Shown piece after piece: positions 1 through 13,200 of a stretch of 51,690 nt of DNA. The notes beneath the pieces were generated by a model. It worked only from the letters and a program-made list of their open reading frames with translations, was not told the origin of the DNA and ran no database searches. The position numbers and the translations under genes were made by a program. Location: contig NW_006766890.1 in the NCBI RefSeq assembly GCF_000275845.1, positions 1-51,690 on the forward strand, given 5' to 3'. How positions within the stretch are numbered: position 1 is the first letter of the stretch; every line of letters starts with the position of its first letter. The stretch is from Dichomitus squalens LYAD-421 SS1. Taxonomy: Eukaryota; Basidiomycota; Agaricomycetes; Polyporales; Polyporaceae.

Positions 1-605
1 GAGATGGGGACTAGGGAGCGCCTAAGGGGGTTCTTATATACTAGAGGGGCTGCTTAGCAACCAAGGACAAGGCGCGAGAGCGAGGCAGTGAAGATGACAA
101 AGAGAGAACAAAGGGCGAGAAAGAAAAGGCAAGGGCATGGCGATCACGGGAACGTAGCATGCGGCCGTGGGAACGTATCTACAGTGTCCAAATTGGGATG
201 GGCTAGAAAAGGAGATGGTCCGCGAATGGAAGGTGGGCGTCAAAGGGAGGGGAATGGGCGGCAAAAAGGGGCGTCTGTCCAACGTCCGTGACACGTCCCG
301 CGTGCTAGTGACCCCTTTTACGAGCTCATGCGCGACGATGCATTAGCGGCGTTGACATAGGTTGAAGCCAGTGATTCAAAGGGAGACATATATTGATCAT
401 GGACTACAGATCAGGTAGATACATAGGAGGGTTGAGCTTGCGCGCGGCTCGTAGAACACTTGCTGAGGTAGGCAAGGAGCTGCAGGCTGAGCAGCGTATC
501 TCCGTTCCGTGACGTCTGCAGATGTTAGGACCAGTAGACGAAACCTAGACAAATATGTGCGCAGGGGCTCTGTCCGTTTCTCCTTCCCCGCACACCACAT
601 GCACC
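1..605. other. Intergenic, left edge
   Basis: No convincing gene seen. The stretch is purine-rich on the plus strand, with short overlapping open frames on both strands that lack family resemblance or splice structure. It probably holds the promoter and 5' leader of the gene starting near 606. An in-frame upstream ATG at 555 would add 17 residues to that gene and is the alternative start. Confidence 0.5.
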
Positions 606-2027
606 ATGGCCGACCCAGGGCGAGCGACTACAAGTCAACATCTGCAGCGCCTCAACGGCGCAATTGAGGAAATCGAAGATGTGCGTACCGGATGTGAGAC
701 AAACCTCAAGAAAACGACGCAGGCTCTGCGTTATCTCCTAGAGGAAAACAAAGCCTTGAGGGCGGAGTTGAAGGTTGTTGTGGACAGGTTGGCCTTCGTG
801 GAGGCAGTCATGGACATTGAGGAAGAGGGAGGGAACGAAGACAGGGCAGAGAGAGCGGGCATAGGGACAGGCGAGGGCACAGGCGAGGACATAGGCGAGG
901 GCACAGGCAATTTGGCGTCGGAACCAGTCCTGGATAGCAAAGCGGTGGCCAACGAGAGTGAGGCACTGGCAAATAGCCAAATAATCAAGGCGAGTACTTA
1001 CGGGTGCATGTAGATGATGTGATAGAGATAAAAGGATACTATTATCTAGAACGTGGTCAACTTGACATATCTGCGTCTGTCGGGCGTTGAGAAACTAGTC
1101 AAAAGATACTTACCCGACTATCCTGGTGAGGATGAAGAGTGGCCACTCGACCCAGCAACCGGTCAGAGGTACCTATGCTGCAAATGGAATGCATCTGCAA
1201 GAGATCGCGTCAACACGGAGGGCCTTACGGCACTCAGAGATGCTGTCCGGGCGTCCGGTGCACTGCGCGAGCCAAAATGTGCGCCCTATCTAGGCAAGAT
1301 TCTCGATGCTCACCTTGATGCACGGTTTGCAGCCAAGTTCGGATACATGGCGCACGAGTACAGGACTTATTGCAAGGAGCAAGCAGTCCAGGTGGGGCAG
1401 GCAGGCGAAGGTGGGGCAGATGATGAGGATGCCTTCGGACCAGACCGGGGAGAGGATGAGGACGCTGTAGAAGGGGAGACAGAGGCAGCGCGGCTGCAAC
1501 GCAGTATCCGGCGCACCCGTGCAGTTACTGTGAGTGATGGCATTGATAAACAAAAGTGATGGTAACACGTGAACACACCTATTCTTGACAGGTCGCTATG
1601 CAGCGGGAGAGGAAGGCCAAGGGCACTGCATGGGACGACCCGAGATATGCAGGCGCCTTCTTGGTGAACGCGCAATCAGATTACGAAGACGAATTCAAGG
1701 AGGGAGATCGTCCCGCCGGCGTACCTGTGAAAAGCCGGAACCAGAGTCGACAAGTCTGCTTCAACGGTGAGATCCAAGAGAGCCGGGGCAGGTGGCAGAG
1801 AGGCCACGACATCGTCGACAGGGCTCGGTGACCGAGAAGAACCCAGAGATGCAGGCGCGCCAAGTGCCGGAACAAGCTCCTGCCCTACGTCGGCGCCGTC
1901 AAGTCCCAGAGGAGAATCAGACCTGAAAGAGCCAACCAAGTCATCCCCTGGCCCAGAGAAGGCGGGATCATCATCAAACACTGGCGAAAAAGGTCGAGAT
2001 GAGTTGCCCGGAGTGGGAGCACTGTGA
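606..2027 (+). CDS. Hypothetical protein, Agaricomycete type
   Basis: Function not recognised. The model joins 606-989, 1050-1529, 1592-1766 and 1822-2027, with phases agreeing at each junction. The N-terminus (about residues 10-60) is a probable coiled coil with heptad-like leucines. It is followed by an acidic Gly/Thr/Glu tract encoded by a 12-bp tandem repeat. Exon 2 encodes the most conserved-looking part (start NVVNLTYLRLSG; WPLDPATGQ; LDARFAAKFGYM), resembling a family of short proteins that is often multicopy in mushroom genomes. The C-terminus is Ser/Pro/Glu-rich. The first intron needs a GC donor (AAG|GCGAGT); the nearby GT donor shifts the frame. If the last intron is not spliced, the protein ends at 1831 instead. 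The splice pattern suggests a real gene. The function, and whether the family is mobile-element derived, are open. Confidence 0.5.
850..908 (+). repeat. 12-bp minisatellite inside the hypothetical gene
   Basis: Imperfect tandem copies of a unit close to ggcacaggcgag occupy this stretch. They encode a Gly-Thr/Ile-Gly-Glu repeat between the N-terminal coiled coil and the conserved exon 2 block. All copies keep the reading frame, so length changes would only lengthen or shorten the acidic linker. Confidence 0.7.
990..1050 (+). other. GC-AG intron of the hypothetical gene
   Basis: The intron runs from 990 to 1049 and exon 2 begins at 1050. The donor reads AAG|GCGAGT, and the acceptor TATCTAG is followed by the codon AAC. 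Only this donor joins in phase 0 to the conserved frame of exon 2. The alternative GT donor four bases downstream gives a frame that stops quickly. Confidence 0.5.
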
Positions 2028-4290
2028 GGGACGAAAATGTCGTGAGTCTCACTGAATATACCACCACACTCGAGGTTGAGTCTCCCGACACCATCGACAA
2101 TGTCAAGGCGAATGTGCAACGCATATCAAGATCATTTGGGTCATCAGACACCATGAGAAATGTACTCACCGAGAGGTCGCGCCACTGCGGCTCAGGTCAG
2201 CGGGAACGGACCGATCTTCACGCGCAACCGGCGCATATACCCTGTGCTAAGGTTCTCCAGGGCCTTGCTGGGCTGGATTGGGAGCCTGAACTTGAAGTGC
2301 GGCACGTTGGCTGGCTGGCTGTGTGGCCGCAAGTCGGCGATCAGTGCGCGCGTGGTTTGTCGTGGTCTGCTTGCTAACAAAGTCGAATCCGTGGATCTGT
2401 TTGGAACATTGATGCTTGCAATAACATTGTGTGAAGTCTTGCCACCGTGGCTTGAGAGGCATGAGGTGTGGTAGACGATGGCTGTATGCAGCGATGGTGT
2501 ATGTGTAGTTATTGCGGGCAGACTCGCTGTGTACATGATGTAATCGCGCGCGCAAGGACGCGTCGAAGGCCGTGACCGCGATATCTGATCAAGCTACAAC
2601 CGATAACTCCCTTATCTGACGAAAATTCAAGTCTTGTCTTCAGGACATCGAGCCTGCTGGATTGAAATTGAGGGAACATAATGGGAATGTAGTGGTGACG
2701 TGTATATACTCAGCATATCCCCCGGGAAGAGGAACATGTATGGGAATGTGGCGGCAATGAGGCGGTAATGCACTCATCCTCTTCTTGTTCCCAACCTCCG
2801 TAATCTGGCGCTTCGCGCGGTGTTATGCAAGGCGCTGTAGTCGCCCTCGCTTGTCCCTTCAGCATTAGAAGCGCCCGTTTCCCGATATGGTAAGCTCTGC
2901 ATAACGAAGGGGTGCGGCTAACGTGCTGAGTTACCTCGGGACTTAAACTCCATGGTCCGACGGTGTGTGTAAAAGCCGCGCAGGGGCCTATCGTTTTGAA
3001 AACAGCAAGTATATCGACGTACTACCTATTCTCCTCTCAACGAATCGACCTGACCGTCTTGGCCCTCATGATCGCCAATCTCTCCACAACTCGGATACTC
3101 CAGGCGACTCGGATGCTCGGTCCTCTGTATCGTTGAACCACACGTTGCATTTCCGGCCAAATGGGTTCGTCAAGGGGCAGGTGTCGCGGTGGAGGTTATC
3201 CACATCACTCTGGAGAAAGCGGAGACCTTGCATGCATCCGTGGCTCTGCATCTAGAGCATGTCGGGGGAGAAGGCGAGCCAGAGCTATCTGGAGATAAGC
3301 TAGAGCAAGAAGACGGTGACGAGTAGTCAGGTCTCAGGAGCAAGACGATCATATCCGCGAGCCTCGATTGAGACGTGACTAGCTGGGATGCATAGAGGAC
3401 TTATGGATGAGCTGGGCTGGAGGGCCGTCAAGGACTCCGACAGTGTTATCAAAGGAAGTTAGTGCATTATTCATTCAATCTCCATCTCCGTGTCCAACCA
3501 CCTTCATCAATATTGCGTGACATGCCATTGCCTTACCAATGCGTCCCGAGTTGACATCTATCAGACCTTCAATTTCTGTCATAGCTGGTTCGGCCAGAAC
3601 CGTGGCCACATTGATAGACAGGAACACAGCTGTGAAGTCCGGGCCTCATCAGCTCGTGCACGGGCCAACCCTTGTACAGTCAAGAGCCTCAGGATGGGTG
3701 AAAACATACGTAGCAGTTTGCCCAGAAGATACTTTGGACGCATCATTCAAAAGGCCGTCGCTATCTGCTTGCGTCTGTGATCAACGGAAGGGCACGATAG
3801 CAGATCAGGAAGACAGAACGTAAGGTAAGTGGTGAGCCGTATATGGCACTGGAGTCAGGCTCGAACGCACTCATCACAGCTTCTTGCCTAGATTTTTGTG
3901 GCAAAAAAGCCGTGCCTGATCATGTGTACGGCAGCAAGGAAAGGGCAGGACCCAAAGAACCTCTGCCGTACGGCCGAGGAGGGAGGATTGGTGGAGGAAG
4001 GGGCTTCTCATGAAAGACACCCATATGTCGCGTCCACCGTGACCGCGTGAGGCGTCTTCAGGGCTTCTCGATCCACGCGTTCCGCCACGCCAGGACTAGT
4101 CTTACGCCTCGTTGCTCTTCTTCTGGCCGAGGTCGAATCTTACGCACCTTATCGCAAACATTGATGTGTCTACGATCATTCTGTCCCGTGTGCTGCGGTA
4201 GATCACCATGACATTAAGTACGATCATGCCTGTGGCGTCCCGTCAGTGTGCTCGCCTGCACATACTACAGACTCATCTTTCAGCACCCCT
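2028..4290. other. Long intergenic stretch, no supported gene
   Basis: About 2.3 kb without a supported gene. Short open frames exist near 2160-2470, 2965-3255 and 3490-3823, but none shows a domain, a credible splice pattern or protein-like composition. An imperfect direct repeat (ggaacat-n-atgggaatgt-n-g) occurs near 2672-2696 and 2731-2754, next to a tatatact box at 2702, which could be a degraded LTR fragment. The right part should hold the promoter of the large GTPase gene. Confidence 0.45.
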
Positions 4291-7200
4291 ATGGCCATCC
4301 AGAACGACTATCGACCTCCCAACACGTTTCGAGGCGACGATGGAGGCGGTAAGCAGACCGAAAGCCTTCTTATGTTCTCGTGACTGAATGGATGAGACAG
4401 GCACGAGAGAGACACTGCCTCCTGCTCGCGGTGAACACGACACAGACTCTCCTGGACGACTGGATGGAGAAGCGAACCGTCCTGAGGGCGCTTCCAACTC
4501 GATCTCAACCGCGACAGCCGATCGCGACAAACCTGAGCAACATGATACAGACTCTCCTGGACGGTCGAATAGAGAAGCGAGTGGGAGCAACGGTCCTGGG
4601 GGCGCTCCCAACCTGAATCCATCCGCGACAGCCGATCGCGACGAACCTGAGCAACACGCTGACGAGGCTCGCAAGGATGCTAACGAGGGAGACGGAGATG
4701 CGCAAGGGTCCCAGACGTCACCTCTCCCATCTCCGACTTTCGACATCGCGACTTTCGTCCCCGGCTTGTATCGCGTGCTTGACTTGATCTTCGAGAGGGG
4801 TAGTGGCGGTCTAGGTCAGGCTACCGTGTTCAGGGCATCGTATACCATATGACTCACCTCCTTTACAGTCGACAAGATCATCATCGAGCAGGAGTCTCTC
4901 GGTCGTCTCATCAATTTCCTGCGGCCCAACGCCTACGCCTCGATCACAAAGGTCGACTTCTCTGCGCTTGACCAGATCCAGGTGAAGCCTGTGGGATTGT
5001 ACGGAAGCAAGTCAGCCATCGTCGACTTCCTCCGTCACAAGGGCATTGTCGACGAAGAGATGTGAGTTTGCAGCCGTTCACGTGTGTTTCCGGCATGCTC
5101 AATAGATGCCAGAGCTTCGGCCATGCTCCAGCCCACAGATTCCTCTGTCGACCCGACCCGACCCGAGCTCCGGTCAGGAATGTACATTCACCTCCGAGAA
5201 GGTGAAGAGGTGATGCACGTCATCTACTGGCCTGAGGACACCACGTGGGACGACGACTGCCTGCCATCCGTGAGCAGGAATAGGATCACGTTCATGAGGT
5301 GAGAGGTCGCCCATCCCGAGTCGTTCGACGCATTGACAGTATTGCATCATCTAGATATCTCAACAAGATCTGCGACCAGGTGATCTGTTTCATGTCGGAC
5401 GAGCACGCGAATGCCATCATCTGGCGAGGCGACGACCCCGACAGCGACCAAGAAAGCTTGGATGATGAGGACGCCGACCGGCTGTTCACGTTCGAGGTCT
5501 CCAAGACCAACGAGCAGGAAGAAGGCGTCACAGTCAGGCCAGGCTTCGAGGTGAGCGGAATGGGTTCACATCAAAAGAGAATTCAAGCCGATTCCTGTCA
5601 GCTCCCCACCCCGATTCTCTCCGCAAGCAACTCGGAGAATGCGTCTACTTTATCTGACGTTCTACGCCCGCGTCTCATGAGGGGCGAGATGGCGCAGGGA
5701 ATCCTGACAGCGCAGTATGTTGCAGAGCAACAGAGAGTCAATCACCTCAGAGAGTCCGTATCGGAGCAACGCTTGAAGGATCTGTTGTAAGTTATTATCT
5801 GGCCCGTATCGTGCGCAGGATCTGTCTCATGATTATACAGGCAGAAGAAAGTGATTCGATTGCGCGAGACGCTCTCCTGTCAGGCCCTGGAGATACTCTT
5901 CAAAGCGAAGTATAGCTTTGACCCGACTCTACATGACGCCATCACGCGGTACCGGAGCTCAGTCGCAGATGTCAAGCGGTCTATGGCAGAGACACGGAAG
6001 AAGGAGCTGGACGCGATGTTGAAGCGCATCGACGAAGACAGCGGTCAACTTGCCGCCAGCATCAAGGAGTCGCTATCGTCTCAGGTTTTGCAGAAATTTC
6101 CGTACGTATCGCCTTCCATTATGTTCTCTGCGCGTATTGAAAGACCATCCAAAGCCTGCTGGCCAGTCGTAACACCATCCAGCAATCCGATGCCGCTGTT
6201 GAACCTAGAAATGTGCCCCTTCCTCTGGATAATGGTATGGATGCCTTTTTATTGACGCACCTGTGTGTGGCTGAGCCATACTTAGAAGACATCCGTGGCC
6301 TACGCACCGTGTACGAGGGCGTCGGGCGGTTGATAGACGAGGTTCTTGCTATTCAGAAACTCAACGGCGTGACCACGGACAGGTACAAGACTATCAAGGA
6401 GCGCATCCTCGTACTCGATTACTTGCTGACCGCTGATACCGGCATGAGCGAGAAGGAGCGTGCTGACCTCGTCGTGTCCACACTTCGGGACGGATATCCC
6501 AAGCCCTGGCAATCTCGTGCGGGTTGGTCGAGGAAGGTCGTCGGATTCATGTTTGGTGGTACAGACTCCTCCACACCACGTACCATCGATGTACCCGAAG
6601 ATGTCCTCGATGTCGATGATCAGGCCTTCTTCTCACGTCTGCCATCCATCGTTGATCGTTCTCCCCTTCTAGCCGAGCCTGCGGCAAGTGCCACTGAGCT
6701 TGCAGCGCAGCATTTCTCGACCACGATCAAAAAGGAAGCGCAGGATCTCTCTAGGCGGATACGGACTATCCAACGCGACACGTGCAAAGCTCAAATCACG
6801 CGACAGTCTCAGATTGACGAGGAGAACCAATTGGAAGCTTTGCGAGTGGATATCTTGGCCACGTTGAGGTCGAGTCCAGAGAGTGTTCATGCCAAGTGAG
6901 GTGCCTAGTGAACTTCCTTGATACCTTTTCCTGACTCAGACGTTCAACAAGGGATGTCATGACAATCAACGATATTGAAGAGGAAGCACAACCATGTCAG
7001 TATCGTTGGCTATGTCTGTGATCTGCAGACTCACCTTCTGCTAGGGTCATACTCGTCATATTCATATTCCAGAGCCACGTTCTATAGGGTCGACACAACG
7101 AGGGAGACGTACACTGAACCTCAAGTCCGATATACGCTACATCCTCTTGAACTCCGAGAAGACGACACTCACCGTATGCGAGAGAACGCAAGTCACGTTC

Positions 7201-10200
7201 CTTCTCCTCATGTGCGCGCATCCTCCACAACCTCCTTCATTTTACCCGTGGATACATCCATCATGTGAGTAGACATCGGCTGTGATGAGATGATAATGTG
7301 TTTCTAATTCAATGGGTAGTTACGCCCATTTGCTCCCGCAAGCCCGCTGTCTCTTGATCACTCGGGACCGCACAGGCGAAGGCAAGGTCTATTTGTCTAG
7401 TACCATGAACCTCCAGGCGGCGCTCGACAAGCGACCATCTAAGGAATTGAAGCGCGACAAGATCGGCGAGAATTTCTTGCTTGCTTACGATGAGAACAAG
7501 CGCATCTTGGCCGTGTGCGGTCTGTCGAACATGGGTGTAAGTCTTCTGCCTCGGGTTGTGCTAGTCCACCTCCGACTCATGTCATGCAGCGAGATTCTCG
7601 CTTGCAGTTGCATACTTTCGCTTTTGACGAGACATACACAACGCTTCAAGGCATGGGAACGCCAGTCAACCTCAGCTCTTGGTATGATTCCGACACCGTG
7701 GTCATCAAGCACGTGGAATTTGTCAGCGGTAGCGAAGAGCTTCTCTTCGTCGATGACCAATGTCGTGCACGTATCTTCTCGCTTGTGACACAGCAATTTC
7801 GGTACGACCCAGACCTCTCATAGGTTTGAACGTTCACTAAACCTGCGACTTGCCAGCCCCGCTACGCTACAGCTATTGAACCGGCCCTCATCAATTCATT
7901 CAACGCCAGATGGGTCATGTTTCTTTGCCATCGATGAGCCTACCGAGGACGCCGACACTGTTGCTGTGCGAGCCTTCCACTGGACTAGCTTCGACTCGCC
8001 GGAAGGCATCAAGGTGACCATACCCAAGAGGTTTCTAGAGGGCTGTGTCGTGACGTCCCTGCTTTCACGCGAGAACGTCTATCTTTTGGGCATTGACCAC
8101 GCCAATTCTATGCTAGGATCTGCCGCCTTCACCATCACTCGGAGAATGACGGCTTTTACGTTCAAGGAGAAGGGTGGGACAGCGTCTGGGCGGAAGGAAC
8201 AGACAACAGTTCACAACTCTCTCATCGATTGCCACGCAGCTGTCTGGACGCGATTCCCCGTCGTTCCTGCGGTCCGTCGGGACACCGTCGTGTCGACGCT
8301 GCGCGAGCGCCGCTCGCTCGTCTTTGTCTCGAAAGAGAATCCTTCATCTATCGAGCCTCACTTCTCAACACTCATCGAGGAGTTCGAGCGCATGACGCAC
8401 AAACCCACTGGCGGCGAACTCAAGAACATACAAATTCTCGCTCTTTCTCATGACACTTTCTTCTTGGACAGCTCTCTCGTCCATGCATCTACTTTCCGGG
8501 CAGGCGAATGGCTTGTTGAACTCTTGTGCCTGATACCCATCCATATCGCCATCACTAGAGACAATCGTTTTGTGCCGCTGAAGGATGGAGTCTGGTCTCC
8601 TGATGTCGAACGCTCTCTGCTAGGGGCTGACGTTGCCAAGATTGTCGACAGCATTTCCTTTGGCTGGTATGAGTCGCTCTTCCAGTCGTACATGGCGAAG
8701 AAAGTCAGTACATTTCCCCATAGTCTTCTGCATGTGATTCACCCGTCTGCAACCCCGTAGCCCGTCAAAGTTGTCTCTTCCATGGGTGAGGAGATGAGAC
8801 TGCTGTCGCGTCGGGTGCAGCTGACAGAATGTCAATTTCCAGGTGAACAGTCCGTAGGCAAGAGTTTCGCACTCAACCACCTTGTGGATACCTCCTTTGC
8901 TGGCTCCGCGATGCGGACAACGGAGGGCGTGTGGATGTCTGTCACGCCCACCGACGAGGCCCTCATTGTTGCTCTTGACTTCGAAGGTTCGTCGCTCGCA
9001 TGACTTTGGTTGACCACCCTCATTTGACGGTTCCCTCAAACATTAGGTGTTCACAGCATAGAGCGTTCCGCACAAGAAGATACCCTACTGGTTTTGTTCA
9101 ACACCGCAATCTCGAATTTGGTATGCGTGCCCGTTGATCCTCCCTCGCAGTACATGTCTTGACAGCTTTGCGCAGGTCCTTTTCCGTAACAATTTCGCAA
9201 TGTCTCGTGACATCGCCGGGTTATTTCAGTCTTTCCAGTCTTCCGCTACAGTTCTCGATCCTGATGCAAATCCAATGCTCTTCCAATCAACTCTGGTCAT
9301 CATCATCAAGGTGACCTAGGCTATCAATTATCTGTAATACCTCCTAATGAGACGTACGTGTAGGACGTTGCTCCTCACGATACCAATGATATCAAGAAGG
9401 AGTGCGTTGTTTATGTCCTTCATTTGACGTCACCGTGCCTAAAACTACATCCCAGATTCCACATGAAGTTCCAGCAGATCGTTCAAGCTGAACAGGCGAA
9501 GAACTTCATCTCGAGGTTGCACCGAAATAAGTTGGATATCGTGCCTTGGCCCTTGATGGGGCAAAAACAGTTCTATACCCTCTTCAGGGTTATTAAGAAG
9601 CGGCTGGACCAGCAAGCCATTACTCACCATGGGGGCGCAGTATTCTTGCAGACGATGAAGACACTCATGGCGAAGTTGAAGGTACGAATACCTCGACTTT
9701 AACTCTACTGAGTCATCCGGTATACTCATATATTTCCCAGGCCAATGACTGGGGTGCAATGTCTCGTGAGCTCACACATCTGAAACACATTGGTTCGTTC
9801 ATCGCTAAATTCTATTGCCCTTCTACAGAAAACCTGGCAGCTCATCGTGTACATGTGCTCGTGTCCCTTCTACCCAATGCGCTTGCCTTTGGCGCCACTG
9901 AGGTGGTGCCTGACTTTGAACCCCTGCTAGTACGTAAACCTCTATTCAGGGTTTCTGGTAATATTCTGAAACATGTATCCATGTTTGCCCAGGACTTTGA
10001 TACCGCCTCTGTCATTGATATGCAAGACACTACGTCGCGTTTCTATTTGGGCGAAGGAGGTCCGCAGGGCCAGCCCGAGAGCTGCGATGAGGTTCTTCGT
10101 GGCATATGCGAATCATTTGACGAAGATGGTACTCGCTTCTCCCAGCCGGAGGCAGATTGGAAACAGTCCCTTCAGACATTCCTGGACCATCTAGTGGACA

Positions 10201-13200
10201 TCCGGGTCGAGCACGTGCGAGGCTGGCTGAACGCTAACACGTCCAAATTCGGTTCCACCCACTCTGAAGTGCAACAACTGTTCCGGACATTCGACACAGC
10301 TGTCATCGACCTCAAGAGTAGTGTTCGAATGTGCAGTATCCAATGCGGCTCCTGCAATCTCAGTTGTATCCTCGGACGGCACCATGAGGGACAGCACAGT
10401 TGTCGAACCGACCACCGTTGCGTACATGTGTGTGAGTTCAAAGGAGCTGATCATGGGGAAACAGAGCCATGTGGGCTTCCGTATGTCTATCCTCTTCCTC
10501 AGTTTCTCCTTTCCCACTCTGAATCAACTATCACAGAGCTGGTCATCCGGGATCCCATCTGTGAGTTCTGCCTTTGCCAAGTTATCGGTGCTTACCTGAG
10601 CTTAACAACGCAGCTGCGACGTAACCGCCCATTTGTGTGGACAACCTTGCAAGCTCAGTAGCAAGAAAGGCTGTCAGAAGGAGTGTATTAAGGTGGGGTT
10701 TTTTATTTACCTATGACAAGAGAGAATGGAGCAATCTCATCTACCTTTTTGTTAGATGGCCGATCACACAGACGGAGAGCACATGTGTTCTGCAACCTCG
10801 CATGAATGTGGGATGGTTCGTCATTATCGACCTACGTCCTTGTACGGAGTCTGATGAAAATTTCAGCCGTGCAGTCTCGCTACTATCCGCCTCCACAACG
10901 GGTGGGTTTATAACTGTGAAGGACGGTGCCGTATCCCAAGGTTTGTCGCTCTTGTCTCACCGGGTCAGTGCATGCAAATTGAAGACGCAACATTTATTGT
11001 AGCGATCTTCCTCACAACGAGCATCGTTGTGAGAACACGCAATGCACCATTGATTGCCAGTTGTGCAAGCGGCTCTGCTCTGAGCATGATCACCTGCATG
11101 GTCTTGACTCTGATGCCGTCCACCTTTGCGGGTATGCATAACACGAGGAAATTTGAGCGGATGTTGGATTTACAAGTCTATTTGTAGGCAAGAGCATCCA
11201 TGTGCTGCATTGTGTCAAGAAGGAGTGTGTCATGTGGACACGGCACCACAATCAGTCGAAGCAACATTCACTGGTAGGCATGAAAGCTTCCAATACACCA
11301 AGGTTTGTCCCCGTTTCTGCTCCTGCAAGAAGTGCTCAGCTTATTCTGTTTGGTTTGCAGTATTCTCAGGGTGAGATTTCGAAAGTGAGGCGCATCGTTG
11401 CTGCCACTAATATATACCGTCTTCCACGCGGGACTATTAGTCATGAAGCGCCTCCCCTGCGTAATCCCCATCGCTGCAGGTGAGGTCAAGCATGGAGGCA
11501 AGCATAGGCACGACATGGGTCCCAATCCCTTCCACTACTGTCAGGAGCAGTAAGGGCCAGGTCGCTTGTACATGCCTGCCTCCGGAGCTTACGTCAATGA
11601 CAGGTGTCCAGACTGTGGCTACTTTTGCACTCTGCCTCTGGGTATGTCTTGTGTCTCGTTCTGTTTCTTGTTTTGTATGATGTATAACTGATATATATGT
11701 AGGCCACCCACAACAAGAACATGAGACTAGCCATGGCTCCATGTCGAGAACCAAATGGGCCGTCGACGGCGTGGATGGCACTGTGCTTGAAGTGAATGGC
11801 CGCAAATTCGGTTCCAACGATGATGGCGCACCAATGCTCTGCTCAATGTACTGTCGGTCCATGGGTCGTCATGTTCACGTAGATTGGTGTCGTGCTGATG
11901 ATCCTTCGAAATGCGATGGACCTGAGCATGAACACATCAAGGCGCTTATGCTGCCGAAGAGGAACAAGGCCAAGGATTGGATCACTCACAGCTTGTATTG
12001 GAAACGTACGGGTAAGCACCGACTTTTCAATTACTCCTGAGTGCGTCGTTAACTAGATTTGTTGCTCAGGTTTCAAGGGTACGGCGTTCTGATACTCTCG
12101 CCGACAGATGGCGTTTTACATCTAACTCTCAACTAGATCCATATTCGCAGGAAGATCAAGCCGAGTTCGCCAGATGGTAAGTAGCATGGCTTGCTTCGAT
12201 GACACGACTTTGACGCTCCTGTCGTAGCGATAGAATGTGCGGTGGTGAGTATCAGACATCATCTAGCTGCATGTCCACCATACATATATGTGCCGCCTGC
12301 AGGCCCCGAACATGATTCCATGACTCACGCCGGGGCCAAAGTCTCCTACTGCACTTTGCCCATCCTCCATCGTCGCCAGCCACTTGACCAGGTGCCCGCC
12401 AATGGCTTGGGGTATGTATCCAATGACGGCCACGCTTTCTCATGTCGGAATCCAGCCGTACTCCGTCAAGCATTCCATGTGTATGCCAATCCAACTTCTA
12501 TGGACTCTGTCTGTGATATACTCACTGCTCTGCACCGCATAGCATCTTCGCCATTGACAGGTTGGTCATGCATACCACCTCTGCACAAGTGATTCACATG
12601 TCTCTTAGATCGGGTTCTATGAGCGCCGGGGATCGTCGACCACTTGACAACACTCCGACAACGCAGCTCATCCGCAGAAGTCATAACAACCGACTTGGAG
12701 CTGCCTATTCTTCCCTTCATGGTTTTTGGGAGGCGCGACACCGTGCGGTCGCCGTCAACGGGGGCAACGCCCGGAGAGACGCATACTCGGTGATCCTGTT
12801 TGATCACAGCGTCACTACCGTAGTCACACACGACTTCAACAGTTCGCCAACTGAACTCCTGAACGCTGTGTTGCGCTACAGGACAGATGGAGGGACAAAT
12901 TTCACATTGGCTATAGAGACAGCTCGAGCGTGCATGGAGAGGCACTGGAGTACTGAGCGGTAAAGATATTATAACATCTGATATACGTGCACCTCACTGA
13001 TCGCTGTTTCTGCAGCGTGCCTGTGGTCATCTTCCTCTCGGATGGAGAATGTGGGATTGCAGACGAGACTATGCAGGATCTCTGCAGGCGGTCGATCGCT
13101 CTTGGGTCAGCATCTCCAGGTGAACTACTGGCTGACAGAGCACTGACCAGTACTCAGAAAACCACTGTCCTTCCACGCCGTCTCGTTTGGTCCTAATTCT

